This document shows, piece by piece, positions 1-12,074 of a stretch of DNA of 64,000 nucleotides; positions within the stretch are counted from its first letter, which is position 1, and the number at the start of each line of letters is the position of its first letter. The translations under genes and the position numbers were made by a program. The DNA comes from Tubiluchus corallicola (Eukaryota > Priapulida > Priapulimorpha > Priapulimorphida > Tubiluchidae): NCBI GenBank assembly GCA_030141605.1, contig JAQGDQ010000316.1, forward strand, positions 163,501-227,500, written 5' to 3'. The notes beneath the pieces are model-generated. The model did no database searches. It had not been told where the DNA came from and was given only the letters and a program-made list of their open reading frames with translations.

Positions 1-532
1 CTACTGCCGATCATTTCATCCCTATAAAGCTATATAACATAATTAGCAATCAATTTTACCTCTTTATGTTTTTATTTTATTATAATTTTGGCTGTATATG
101 TGCTTTGGAAATATTATTGTGATTCAATCAATGTCATAACATCACCGTACTAATATTTGTCATTCACTATCATACTGAATTTCTGCCCTTTTGCATTCTG
201 TTCTTATCCTGGAGAGAAAGTGAGTGAATGAGTGAATGAGAGGGAGAGGAGAGAAGGAGAGAGAGAAGAAGGTAGTGAATGAGAAACAGAGAAAGTTGGA
301 GGTTGTTTTATGCACTCCCTTCAAATTTATCATTAATCTGGGCAACAGCAAAGCAAGATTTTCGCCTTGCCCTGTCCAGGTGCATAATAGTAGTATCAGT
401 AAAAATTTATATATAATCTTTTCTGTGTCAAAATTTGGGTTAATTTAATGCTTTATGTGTAAGTTATATTTGTAAGTTAGTATGCTCAGTAAATCTGGTA
501 ATAAAATCTAATTCTAATCCCAATATCACATA
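1..532. other. Upstream flank of Ig receptor gene 1, no gene seen
   Basis: AT-rich sequence with a purine-rich GA/GAGT low-complexity patch at about 211-290. I see no coding signal that continues into an exon and no clear TATA box close to the ATG at 533. Regulatory sequence for the downstream gene may lie here, but nothing specific can be shown. Confidence 0.5.
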
Positions 533-778
533 ATGTGTGCACAGCCAGTCTGCAAAGATTGGAGATCACCACGTAAACTACTGTATTTGTCTTTTATGGT
601 TTGCGTTTTGATTTCGACAATTCTTGCTGCATCATCTTCGTGGCTGCCGCTTGCTAAATGTTTTCGTGCAGGAGTTTCGTCCATAGAAAATATTGTGAAA
701 CAACCAGAAGACACTGAGATTCCTCAAGGCACGGACGGACTGGTCGCATGTCTACTTAATCCTGCTTACAAAATTCAG
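533..778 (+). CDS. Ig gene 1 exon 1: signal sequence and first half of Ig1
   Basis: ATG at 533 opens 82 codons and ends at a CAG/GTAAAT donor. Residues about 16-35 are hydrophobic (LLYLSFMVCVLISTILAA), preceded by a basic N-terminus, as in a signal peptide or anchor. The exon ends inside an Ig domain just after its first Cys (LVACLL). Phase 0 junction to exon 2. Confidence 0.75.
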
Positions 779-3700
779 GTAAATCTATTTCACATATTTT
801 TCACCTGAGTAATAGGTGATAGATTGTGTACTTAATCCTCTTTACTGGGTCGAGGTAAATCTATTTCACATATTTTGCACCTGACTAATAGGTGACAGAT
901 TATGTAGTCATCAGTTAGATAGGTGATAGTCAATCAACTGCCTTAGTCGTGAAAAACGAAACCTCATCAAAATATGAAGAGGCAGTAAAAGAAATTACAA
1001 ATCTAGAAAACTAATTAACTGTTTACCCAAAACTAGAAAACTGTTAGCCAATGTTTTACAGCAAAGCTCAGTCCACCTGCTGTAAGAATTTATGAGATCA
1101 AGAATTAAAATGGTAGTAGGCCTAATACCAAAAAGACTCATTTTAACGGTGCAAAAGTATCAAAATACACTCCAACCAGAACACAAAAAGCTTACAGCTA
1201 GAGAAAAGTCGTCGGCATATCAGATTTGCAAGCAACGTCACAATTGCTAAACAAGGTTAGTGGACGTGGAGTTCTTCCAATAGACTGGGTTGAGGTCTTT
1301 CTGCTGCTATTTTTGCGGAGTTGCGTAGTTTTAGTTTGCTGCCAATAACAATGACAAAACGTGATGAGCAAATTAAAGGCACAGAGTAATTTTGCTACAA
1401 AAGGGCATATAGCTAATTCAGTTTCGTAATTCAGCACTGTATAAGACTAAACCTAGCTTTTTGCAAAAATTTTAAGTTCGCGAGAATTGTTTGTTGCTTC
1501 TGCTATTGCTTATCATATCACAAAGAGCAAACGTTACTGAGCGTTCTTTTTTGCAATTCTTCCATTATGCATAGGATCTAGACCGTTTTAAGTGATCTGT
1601 CTAATTCGCCTCCAGAACCACAGCCACAATGTCATTAGCAATAAGAGGAGTGTGGGGGAATTAAAATCCACAACAATGTCTTTAATCTTGCTAGCAAGAA
1701 CTTTTCTCTGTTTATTTTGTTTATTGATATCGGCGTAGTGCAATTAGTACGAAAAATTACGAAACTAGAAAATAAGCAAACTACAATGCAAATAGAAATA
1801 CATGTTGTGCAGTATTTGCTGCTGCTGGCAAGCAGGCTTAGATGGTCTCCATTGGTGCTCCTAATTTTTCCATATTTTTTGCTTTCCGTGAAAAACAAAA
1901 ATGATTGGAAGGTGTTTACAATTCCACACTGAATTTAAGTACCCTAACCCTATTCCTAACTCAAATGCTAACCCATACCCTAACCCTAACCTTAACCCTA
2001 TCCATGAACCTAATCCTGACTCTACCCAAGCCCAACCCTAAGCATAATCCTCATCCTATACCCAACCGTAATCCTAATCGTAACCTTTACCCTAAACCTC
2101 TCTAAGCCAAACCCTAATCCTAGCCCTAACCCTAAACCGCTTCTTGAACTAATTTTTTGTGTGAGGAAGATGTCAACTTCAGCCTAAAAATTCAGCAGTG
2201 TTGTCTGTAATGATTAATTATAATGGTTAATTAAGGTTTGGAAAGTTACATGGTTTAAGAATGGCAAACCCTTTGTACCCAATTCTGACCTGAATCCAAG
2301 GTACAGACAACATCATAGAGGCAACAACTGTTCGTTGGTAATAAAGGATGCCCGCTTTGAGGAGGACAATGCCGATTTCTACATTCAACTTTATTATCGA
2401 CCCATTACACAGAAAGGCATCTGGCAATCAAATGTGGCACGTGTGTTGGTACCAGGTAAACAATTTTAGAGCTGTTAATTTGTGAGCGAGCAGAAGTTCA
2501 CAAAAACATTAGATTGCTCCAGACCTTTCAGTTAGTAATAATTGCTCTGAAGCAATTATTGTTTGAAGCTAACCCGGGGTTATAAACGTATTTCGATGCG
2601 TGTACTCCATATTTAGTAATTTGTGTCACATTCAGGTTAAGAAGCAAGTGTGAAAGCCTTTGCAAGTTCTCGCTGAAGTTATTGCAAACATGGCGAAAGT
2701 TGTTGAGAGTTCTTACGGCCTTGCAAATCCGTTCTCACTTGCAAGTTTAGTCTCAAAGAGAATTTGCGAAAAAAACTCGCTAGTCTGAGCGCACTAATGG
2801 TTTTCTACATGTCTTAAACATTAATATTGTGCAATTTTAAAATTGTTTTCTTGCTACAAATGTATTGTTAAAACTTTTCATAGACTCAACTGCATTCATA
2901 ATAATTAATATGACTACAGGATTAGCAATATGCAACAAAACTTAATAAGATTACAGCCGAGGTTGCACTGCTCACGCACCTTCTCATGTTTGAACATTAA
3001 TAAATATTTCTAATAACGAACTGTATTAATTCTCTGCTTTAAGACTTTATTGTATACCAAAGGAATAAACAACTTGTAACCAATATATACGAGGTTTATT
3101 TTCTTTATTAGGCTTTAAAGAAATCAAAATGATGGTAAACGATGAAGAAGTACCTATCGACGTTCTTGTTTTACCTGCTGGTCAGCATACACTTGTGTGT
3201 GAAATTACAAAATGCCGTCCTCGACCAGTCGTGCATTGGAAAATTGGTAGGACTTCCAGAAAGCTATTCTACGAGACTTATTTACTGCAGCTTTGTAGTC
3301 GGTTTTGGTTTATCTCATTTTTGTTTTTTCCATTACTTTTTTATTTTGTTGAGCAATATTAATGCTAAGCACTCAGTAAGCTTATTTGAATGTGTAAACA
3401 TTCCATCAGCATCTACCAAAAATGAATATTAGAATTTTGAATAAGACGGCCAGTTGCATGTTAGAAAATTGTTGGGACTTGTAGAAAGCTTTTCTACGAG
3501 ATTTATTTATCATTGTGGCTTGTAAGCTGGTTTGGGTTTTTGTTACTTTTGTTAATTAATTAATAAGGGTTTAACTACTACTAAAAATGGTAAACATACT
3601 ACTAGACAAGGTCAAACTAAGTACGCAAACACATTTTAAATTCAGAAATGTTATTCTGTTTGACAGAATGATAGTACTTTAAGTCCTCACTTAACGACTC

Positions 3701-6456
3701 CCCGTTTAGCGACGTTTCATTTTAACGACACTGAACATTTGACACCTTTTTCTCTCTTAACAACACACCGTTTCGTTTTAACGACGATCTTTTACTTTGC
3801 TCAGAACCATCTTTTATTTGATCTATAACTTTTTTATCTAATTTGAAGCAATAAAATGGTACATAGTACATTATTCTCTTCTAAAAATGCATTAGTAACT
3901 TAAATAGTGCAATCATTACAATGTTTTTGCTTCCTTATTGCTTTTGCTGATTTACTCCTACTAAATTATAGGGGTTTGTGTTAAGCGGCAGTTGAGTCCA
4001 AACTTTATGCCAAAGAATTCTGCGTGTAACCTGTTGCTATAGAAAAAAGATTAATAGTACATGAGATTACCTCAAGGCCACTCCATGCAGAGCTTGGTTA
4101 GCAAGCAGTAGTTACACGGGAGGAGATTTCGCCAGCGTAAATGAAACGTCATTAAACGAACCTGAAAGTTCCATAGCAAGAACTATAAGTGAGTTGAGAT
4201 ACGTTTCAGAACCAAAAATCAATGCATCAGTGTTACTCATATCATATAAATTGAACGTTTTACGAGAAATATAGATAAACTGATAGATGATATAACGAAC
4301 ACTGGTGCATTAATTTTTGGTTCTGAAACGTATCTCAGTTCACTTATAGTACTTGCTATGGAAGTTTCGGGTTTGTTTACTGACGTTTCGTCTATGTCAC
4401 GTTTTGTTGGAATGCATTAGCTTTGTAATGCGAGGAATTACTTTACTTATTCATTGATTTTGCGGATTTTGGCTTTTATAGCTGCATTGTAGCAACAAGT
4501 TTGTTTTCACCAGTTTACATTAACCAATATGAAATTAAGCAGATGTTAGAAGACAAAGTTGTATTAGTAATTTTTAAGTATAACATATACCTAAGCTCTT
4601 ACCTACTTAATGTGCCCATAGAGTGCCCGTTTAGTGAATAGCTCACAAGTTGTTTGATGTTTTCTACTTTTATCTATCTAGCTTTACTTGAAACAACATG
4701 ACTATATTGTTGGCGTCTTTTTACTCTTGTTGTAGATTGGGATTGAGTTTGGGATAAATTTACACTGTAATTTCTTTAGGTGAAAAAGATCTTACCCATT
4801 TAGCAAATAATCATTATGATGAAGTTATGAGAATACCAATGTTTGATTTTGTAAGTACACTGCAATATACGTATAAAGCAGAAGACAGCGGAAAAGAAGT
4901 TTTTTGCGAAATGTTTCTCCACGAAGAAGAAACGCCATACGTAAAAAGGAAGTTAGATATTCTGTGTAAGTTTTTTTTTACTAAAGCAGAAACGTGTTTT
5001 GTTTTTCGTTTTTAATCCTAATTAGGTAGTGAAAGTATATGAAACGAACTACCAATGATAAGATGAAAAATATAACAATAATTTATTTCTCACATATTTA
5101 CGAAAAAAGCGTAGTGTAAAATGCTTGCTGATAACAATGGTTCTGTGTATGTGAGGGTACTTTAATGATTATAAACAGTTTCGGTGAAGCCACACTTCTC
5201 CTAAGTTCATGAAGTATAACAGATGTGCATGATGTGTCGTACAAAATTACAGTTATTAAAAATAGTTTATTTTTTGTAAGAAATTTGCCAAATAAAATAA
5301 TTGAACATCAAAAGTATGCTAGGCATGACATTGAAACGTAGTAGGTGAACGTAAGTAAGTAAAAGAGATCGTTAGTGATAATAATAATGGTAGTTCTGCT
5401 GGATGGTAAAATAGGTTGTGCAGCTAACACTTGTAATGATAGCAATAGAAATCGTGATTGTTATAATTATAGACACACTAATGTAAAACGATAAGTGTTT
5501 ACAGTGGTACTAGCCGAGGAGTAGAAACAATAGAAGGAATAGTAGTATTCGTCTCTCTGTTTACAGATATGAATGAGAATTCGATGCAAATAGTCATTGT
5601 GGATGGAACATTTGATAAATATGCTGACAGAAACGATTTTGACTTGGAATGTCAAGTGGATGCAAATCCTGAGCCTACATTCTTGTGGACGCTTCCCAAT
5701 CTTACCGAAATCGTTGGCAAACGTCTTAAAATTGAAAAAGCCCGTCATGAAAGAATGCCAGTCATCTGCACAGCTAGAAATGACATCAACAGTGCAACTG
5801 TCCAGAAAACTATAAAGGATTTGGACATTAGCAGATCAACACCCGTACCAGATGATTGGCCCACTACTAAAAGTAAGTTCAATACTTCGCTACCGAACCC
5901 ACTGTGCCCCCACAGACCCTTAATGTTTATTTAAGATTAAGATTGTTCATTTATCTCCTTTAAGTTTTACAGTACATGATGGACATAGTAATAATTTTCA
6001 CTATTAGAAATTTGCAAACTAATAGGTATTTGTTAGTAGGCTACTTGGTGTTAAAAAGAAAGCTTAATTGGAGAAAGGGTAGCAAAAGGCCATACGGTCA
6101 ACGAAATGAGACTGATTTGATTAAAATTTAATTAATGGCATAATTCTCTCTTATATCTTTTGGCTAATATACTGAGGATACCAGAGTTTTTGATATAAGA
6201 TGGTAACGAGTTCCACAGTTTCACAACGTGGTATTGTTATATATATTGACCCAGTGATGTATCAAAATATTTAACATAGAACAAATTACTTGCAACTGAC
6301 CAATGTGTATATTATATACATAATACATAATGTGTGTAAGATATGTATATAATGCGTGTAGAATATTAGAAACGGTAAAATAATTTACATACAGGTCAGA
6401 CAATTATTTAGGTATTTGTTGTTCAAATTTATACATAAGTTTAGCAAGTTCTAATT

Positions 6457-6519
<63 letters not shown>

Positions 6520-9500
6520 GTCTTTACCACATGTTTTTACTGGAGTTGATGGTAATTATAAGTTTGTGAGTATGGTAGGTTTCGCACTGCATAAATCATA
6601 ATAATTACTATTGCTTAATTTGCTTTCGGACAAATTTTCTTATTTGATTAGTGAAATCATAATGTCAACAAACTAACAAAAATTGTTTATGGTGACGTCT
6701 AAAGCACATCATCAATACTTTGATGTTATGAACTCCGCGAGAAAAAATATTCGTGGGGGCTCCAAACTTCTCTGCAAGATTTAATTAGATACATAATTCT
6801 GTACTTACACCCTTGTATAAATTGGTTGAACAAAAGCATCAAATGCGTTTTTTATTATTCACAATACTTACATTTTAATCACTCTCATATTTTTCTGTAT
6901 ATAATATGGCCTTGTGATTTGTTATTAGTTTCTCCACTCGTTTCGTAATACATTCCTTCAAATTTTGGCATTTTTCAGAAAAGTGAGCCTCCTCATATCA
7001 CATCTGGTTGATGTATTCTATCAGCTTGTGAATGGTGGTACAGTTGGCCTCTCTTTGCTGTCGCAACTTGGCAATTAGCCACAAGTTTTCAATTGGGTTT
7101 AAATCAGCTCCAGTAACCTTTAATTTTCTGATTTTTCCAAGAAACTCCTGGCGTTTTCCCGCAAGGAACAGCAGGGAATGTCTTTTGCATCCCTGGCATC
7201 CTTTTTGTCAGAACTCCAATATACTGCTGCACTCGCAATATGCAAATTAGGTCATTTTATGTCAAAAATACTGTTTGGGGGATTTTAATAATTTAATTTT
7301 GAATATTAGCACAGATTGCACAGTCAAGTCCTAATATCACTGAACAAGGTCGCACAGAAAGTGAAAGGCAAGTGGCACAACAAATGTGGATAGATGGACT
7401 GTACAACGATTGCACTCTTAAGAAAATATCATTTTGTCGCATGCCTATTGTGCAACAGAGAATTGCATCTTGGTTGGATCTTGGAATAAAGCATTCCAGT
7501 CCAGGAAAGGTAGTTTCTGGAAAGTTCAGTTCTACTTTAAGCAAACAAGATATTTCAACGAAAAAGTGTTACAACGTAGTACTGAGGATAAAAGACGTGC
7601 AGCCATCAGATCTCAAAGATTATGTGCTAACTGCTGATACAACAGAAGGAACGGTTAAATACGTGATATCAGTACAAAGTATGTAACTAACATGTTATTA
7701 TCTTGTTTATCATAATATTTAGTCACCTCATCTTTTGATCATGGTAAACAAGACAAAAAAACAAATGTACATCATACATCATACATATGCGGTATGGGGT
7801 ATTGTACGGTTTGATCTTATTTGATATTCTTTCCCACCATAATTACAAACCCATTTCACACCTTAATTCGTGGTGTCAGATGCTGCATGAGCTTTGAACT
7901 GGGTTTTTCCGATAAAAGCAATTAATGCTTTTGTTTTTGTAAATCTATTCGATGGGGAAAAGAAATTTAAGTTTGAAAATGTAAAGTGATGCTATAAGGA
8001 AATAACAAAAAATTGTAATACTATAAATTTACAAGCATAAGATATTAACGTAAAAAGGAAAGTTGCTGTTTGGAGTTATAATACTTTATTGTGAGAATTA
8101 TCCTAATTGTACCTCAGCCATTCCAGCTGGTGACCAAGTAGGGCGGATCTAGGTGGTGGATCTAGGTGGTGGATCTAGGTGGTGGATCTAGGTGGTGGAT
8201 CTAGTTGGCGGATCTAGGTGGCGGATCTAGATTAATGCTGAAATCCAGTGAAATAGATGGATTTGTCTAGTCAATGAATTTGATTATAGCTGTTCACGAG
8301 TCATTACTTTTCCTTAGAGAAACATGTTATACAATAATAGAATGTTGATCTTTCAGTCATGTTTTTCAAAAGGTCCCCCAGTTGTGAGCACAGATGCCAA
8401 GACAGTGTTCAAGGTAGAAATGCTATCCAGCCTAGATATAAAGTTCAGTTTCTGTTGCCGACCAGAGTACAAGAAGGCTAGTTGGAGTTGGGGTACAGAA
8501 GAAGCCAGTAGCCTCCATCTGTCTCCTTCAGAAGCAGCTGTCAGCAGTGGACGCCGTATAACTGCCAGGATTGAGAGTCGGCCAAATGACAATTGTTACA
8601 GCACGATGTTGAAGATTAGTCCTGTAGGACAAAAGAATTTTCGAAACTATCTGTTCACCGTTAACAATGGAGGAACAGAAGTGAGCTTTGGCGTAGCTGT
8701 TGGTAAGTTTTTCTGGTGCAAAATCCGTTTCTTTCTAATCTACCGATTCTAACATCAGAAGTGGCAAAAATGCTTTTTGGGGCACTTGACGTCTAGGTAT
8801 GTCTAGGGGATGCTATCCATAAAGTGGAAGAATCGGAATGTGTTTTGAATTTAGCTAAAACTCGTGCACTGTACATGGTATGTTCTGGTCTTACCGTAAC
8901 TTGTTGGCCCATTGGACATTCTATAGCGACAACGGCTCTAATGTTTGTGAAGTTTCTTTGCTATAATATTCTGTTCAAAAATTGCATCATTCACTTCATT
9001 GCAAGTTTTGGTCATTGTTTCTTTTCACTTTGCATTATTACCAACCTTCTAAAGGTGATTTATTTTTACCATTTGGACCTTTCAGTCTTTGGAGTTGTTT
9101 TCTGGTGAGATTAAGCTGTGTTGTACTCTTGTTCCTTCTACAGAGATTTTAGGTCAAAATGTAAAGCACATAACTTAAGTAAGAGATACAGTGATAAGCA
9201 GTCCATATAAGTGGGACAGAAATTGTGAAATGTGTACTTAGAAACAAAATAATTTTAATTATTTAAAATCCCGAAGGAGGTGTCATTATCAGATGACGAT
9301 AATAAAGTTTTTTTAGAATCAATATCTAGTTATCAGCATCCCGACAATGGGGTTGAAATAGTTATAACGTTTTCAAAATGCTCTTCACACGTCTCGTGTC
9401 GTTCATAAATTTCTAAACCTTTTGTTAATTAGTACTTTAATGACATGATGAAACTTGTTGTACTCTGTTAAGTTGTGGTAACTTGTGGTAAACCTCAATT

Positions 9501-10254
9501 TTTGGAGCTTTTTGTAAGTGTGATATACTTAAGTAGAGCAAGTCCAATTTCTTGTTTCAGTTAAATCTTACACATGGTTTGTGCTGGGAATTGGAATTGC
9601 AATTGTTTTGATCATTGTTGCAGCTGTAGTTTACTCACGCGTGTCACGTTTGAGACGTAAGTAGATCACAAACTATTTAGACTTCCATTTCCGCTAGACA
9701 CATTGTAGCCTAAACCAATCTTAACAGACAGCAGAACATTTAACCATAGAAAAATAAAACATTTTTATGGTTAATTTATGTTTTGCTTGGATCGTCAAAT
9801 AGTGCCTTACTTCCTTTTTAATGTACAACAATTGCCCATGACTGTTATTTACTTGGACATTTATTAAATAAGAAATTGTACACAATTATATTGTGTGGTA
9901 TATGTATATTTTGTGGTGTATTAGGTATATTGTGAGCTTGTATATAAGTATATTTAAAAATGAGAGGATGATTAGCGGATTTTGAGTTCTGCAACGACAA
10001 CTGAATGGGTATGAGACAGCAAGGATGTCATACTGACGTCATATTTTAGCAAAGGTTGCGGCTATCACTACATTTGACTTTTTTCGAATGTTGCAGGTAG
10101 CCGTCCTCGCTCTGAACAAAACGCATCTAGGATCAGTTCATCAGGGGAAAAAAGTACGAGTAGTGTAATCTGTGTAAGCGTCAAAAGCATAGCCACAGAG
10201 GATCCAGAGACAGGACCAGAGGTGTCCGATACAGCCCTAGATGACTCGCAGTAA
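533..10254 (+). CDS. Five-Ig-domain type I transmembrane receptor (Ig receptor gene 1)
   Basis: Nine exons read from the sequence: 533-778, 2236-2455, 3112-3246, 4780-4965, 5567-5872, 7310-7678, 8373-8702, 9561-9656, 10097-10254. All introns are GT-AG; intron 1 is phase 0 and all others phase 1. The exons sum to 2046 nt, 681 residues plus stop. Order: N-terminal hydrophobic signal (about residues 15-35), Ig1 (exons 1-2), Ig2 (exons 3-4), Ig3 (exon 5), Ig4 (exon 6), Ig5 (exon 7), TM helix (exon 8), 53-residue cytoplasmic tail (exon 9) rich in Ser, Thr and acidic residues and without tyrosine. A surface adhesion or recognition role is inferred from architecture only; I do not recognise a named orthologue. 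Ig2 and Ig3 look canonical. Ig1, Ig4 and Ig5 have their second Cys in the E-strand position instead of the F-strand. A paralogue of exons 6-9 lies at 26.9-32.2 kb. Confidence 0.85.
1935..2145 (+). repeat. Degenerate telomere-like CCCTAA tract in intron 1
   Basis: About 200 bp of imperfect CCCTAA, CCCTAAC and CCTAAT units in intron 1 of Ig gene 1. The unit matches the animal telomere repeat (TTAGGG on the other strand) but is strongly degraded, so it is interstitial, not a chromosome end. Confidence 0.7.
2236..2455 (+). CDS. Ig gene 1 exon 2: second half of Ig1
   Basis: Begins after AAG/GTTTGG; 220 nt open to a CAG/GTAAAC donor, phase 1 end. It encodes the Ig tryptophan (VTWFKNG), an E-strand NNCSLVIKDA and a DNADFYIQL F-strand. 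The usual F-strand Cys is Ile; the Cys is in the preceding strand. Confidence 0.8.
2456..3111. other. Intron 2 of Ig gene 1, nothing recognised
   Basis: AT-rich intron sequence. I see no repeat array, element end or extra exon. Intron 4 (4966-5566) and intron 8 (9657-10096) are likewise featureless to me. Confidence 0.5.
3112..3246 (+). CDS. Ig gene 1 exon 3: first half of Ig2
   Basis: 135 nt, phase 1 at both ends, acceptor TTATTAG and donor GTAGGA. Encodes the B-strand Cys (HTLVCEI) and C-strand Trp (VVHWKIG) of an Ig domain split by an intron, as in Ig1. Confidence 0.75.
3690..4393. mobile_element. Foldback MITE-like inverted repeat in intron 3
   Basis: Segment 4141-4234 is an imperfect reverse complement of 4298-4391 (arms about 94 bp, spacer about 63 bp); both contain GATACGTTTCAGAACC or its complement. 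A partly related motif, AACGAC plus CGTTTAGCGACGTTTC at about 3705-3730, is inverted relative to the left arm start, so a larger element may run from about 3690. No coding capacity, which fits a non-autonomous foldback element. Confidence 0.6.
4780..4965 (+). CDS. Ig gene 1 exon 4: second half of Ig2
   Basis: 186 nt, phase 1 at both ends, acceptor TTTCTTTAG, donor GTAAGT. Encodes a KAEDSGKEVFCEM segment, close to the DxGxYxC signature of a canonical Ig F-strand. Confidence 0.75.
5567..5872 (+). CDS. Ig gene 1 exon 5: Ig3, canonical I-set-like
   Basis: 306 nt, phase 1 at both ends, acceptor TTTACAG, donor GTAAGT. A full Ig domain in one exon: B-strand FDLECQV, ANPEPTFLW, and F-strand PVICTARNDINSA. 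This is the most typical I-set domain in the protein. Confidence 0.85.
6461..6516 (+). repeat. (CA)n microsatellite in intron 5
   Basis: An uninterrupted run of about 28 CA units inside intron 5 (5873-7309). The rest of that intron shows nothing I recognise. Confidence 0.95.
7310..7678 (+). CDS. Ig gene 1 exon 6: Ig4
   Basis: 369 nt, phase 1 at both ends, donor GTATGT. B-strand ISFC, Trp in RIASW, E-strand KKCYNVVLRI, then SDLKDYVLTA where the F-strand Cys would be. About 85% of residues match the paralogous exon at 26882-27226 by eye. Confidence 0.85.
8145..8232 (+). repeat. 13-bp minisatellite in intron 6
   Basis: Seven tandem copies of GGATCTAGGTGGT, starting at 8145, 8158, 8171, 8184, 8197, 8210 and 8223, with small changes in the last two. 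It lies about 140 bp before exon 7. Confidence 0.95.
8373..8702 (+). CDS. Ig gene 1 exon 7: Ig5
   Basis: 330 nt, phase 1 at both ends, donor GTAAGT. Encodes FSFCCRPEYK, ASWSWG, an E-strand NCYSTMLKI and an F/G region NYLFTVNNGG without F-strand Cys. Same length as the paralogous exon at 28196-28525 but only about half the residues match. Confidence 0.85.
9561..9656 (+). CDS. Ig gene 1 exon 8: transmembrane helix
   Basis: 96 nt, acceptor TTGTTTCAG, donor GTAAGT. Encodes SYTWF followed by about 20 hydrophobic residues (GIGIAIVLIIVAAVV) and a basic stop-transfer end (RVSRLRR). The paralogous exon is at 30505-30594. Confidence 0.85.
10097..10254 (+). CDS. Ig gene 1 exon 9: cytoplasmic tail
   Basis: Begins after TTGCAG and ends with TAA at 10252-10254. 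The tail is Ser/Thr-rich then acidic (EDPETGPEVSD), with no Tyr and so no ITAM or ITIM. Confidence 0.8.
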
Positions 10255-10418
10255 GAACCAGAGATCTCTGAGGTAGCTGCAGAAGAATAACTCACTGGAC
10301 TAAATGCAAATTTGATAACTATAGTCTTCTAATGATTTTAATGATACCAGGATTATAGTCATCTCTAGGATTGTTATAACACGTGTTGCTTTGTCTGATT
10401 ATTGTTATTTGTATTCTA

Positions 10419-10424
10419 AATAAA
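10419..10424 (+). terminator. Polyadenylation signal of Ig gene 1
   Basis: AATAAA 165 bp after the stop codon. In the paralogue the corresponding place reads TCTAAAAGAGG and the hexamer is gone. Confidence 0.65.
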
Positions 10425-12070
10425 AATGGAGCAGAACAGTCAGAGCTGTGTGATCGTTACCTTGTCTTTTTTAATTTGTTAATCAGACAAATTAGGCATA
10501 ATAACTTGGTGACCCCTAATTAAATAGTGGCGTTTTCCCTGTAGTGACCGAGTTCGAAAATCATTTTGTTGCCTTTGTTTAGCTGTTTTTTTGGCTTGTA
10601 TTTCTGTATGTTTTGTCTTACAGTGTTAGTTCTGCTTTGAAATGCCAGATTATATAAGATAACTTTAATACATTGGCATAGATTTACAGTGTCGTTTAGT
10701 GCTGTTTTTGTTTTTGTTTGATATTCCGAAGTATAATAGTTGCAGTATATGACTATGTCGCTATAGTATATGACAATCAGGTCTAGATAATCAACATGGC
10801 AAAACTAAAGCACTGTAGTATCTCAGTTACTGATTTTGCCCATTCTTGCAACATTTCCAAAGCTTGATATTTTTTTCATAGCTAATGATAAAACGTTTAA
10901 TGGTGTCATTACCCGCAAACTATCTATTGGTCAAAAAGTTGTGCATCTGCTCCTGATGTATTTTATGTATTTGATGTATTAACGGTTACCCGGCCATTAA
11001 TTTCTCAAGTAGAGCAGCCTCGATGTTTGGGACAGCGTGTTGATGTTGTCATAGTCCCATACGACATTCATGGGACACACGCTCCGAATGAATGTAACTT
11101 TCTTTGTATTGCTAATTAACATCCTTTACATGAAAACAGTTCGCATGTATGACAAAAATTAAGATTACCTAAATTTCAAGCATAGGACAGAGGTGCAAGT
11201 GGCGCTATGAAATATCAACAACTATAACAACTGAAAGAAATAAATTCACAAAGCTGTTCAACATAGCAACACAAAAGCTTTCTAGTGGCCTAGTTACTGA
11301 TTTTGCCCATTCTTGTTCGTGGGTCACTAATCGTACATACGGAAGCCCACGCATAACTTCCCATTCATCCCACCCAATATGTGGTAGTCAAGTGTCCATT
11401 TGTGAGCGTTTTGGAGTTATATGCCTCCAAAGTGCATCCTCCTAAGCATCATTTCGTGACATTTTAGTGTCCTGGTTCAATGGGCCAAAATGCAAAATTT
11501 TATAAAAAAAACTTCTTAAAAACGCTTTTAAAAAGGTCCAAAACATCATTCCCGAAAGTTTGACAAAATTAAAATTCACGAACAGCAACAATATAATGCA
11601 AAGTGTAATAAATTTAACAATTGTTTGATGTGATAGTTAAATATTCCCAAGCAACAATAATTTAATGCAATGCGTAATAAATTTAACACTTGTTTGAAGT
11701 GATAGTTATCACAAACAACAACAATTTAATGCAAAGTACAATAAATTTAACAAGTGTTTGATGTGATAGTTAAATATACACCAGCATATAAGTTTCAATT
11801 TATAATTTATTACACCTAATTTATCACATGGTATAATTTGTTCATTACACCTAAGATCGAGCTGCATACTTTTTCTACAACAATATTAATTTTAATATAG
11901 GTAATAGTGTTCGGCTTCGTGAGCCTCTTTAATATACTGCCTGCTATAATCTATCATTATTTAAAATATTCCACAGCAGTATGGGAAGCAGAGGACATCT
12001 CAATGTCTCACAGTGAAACTAGCTTATCTAACAATCCATCTAATCCAACTTATCTGAGCTAGATTCGGTG
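10425..12070. other. Intergenic stretch after Ig gene 1
   Basis: No gene recognised. A 24-bp segment containing TTACTGATTTTGCCCATTC occurs at about 10826 and again at about 11294. A short 66-bp tandem repeat is listed separately. Confidence 0.5.
11585..11776 (+). repeat. 66-bp tandem repeat, three copies
   Basis: Three imperfect copies of a unit beginning CAACAAT-ATAATGCAAAG and ending TTTGATGTGATAGTT, at about 11586, 11652 and 11717. Confidence 0.8.
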
Positions 12071-12074
12071 ATTT

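Noticed and set aside
10097-10254. ITIM or ITAM in the Ig gene 1 tail
   Set aside because: The tail has no tyrosine.
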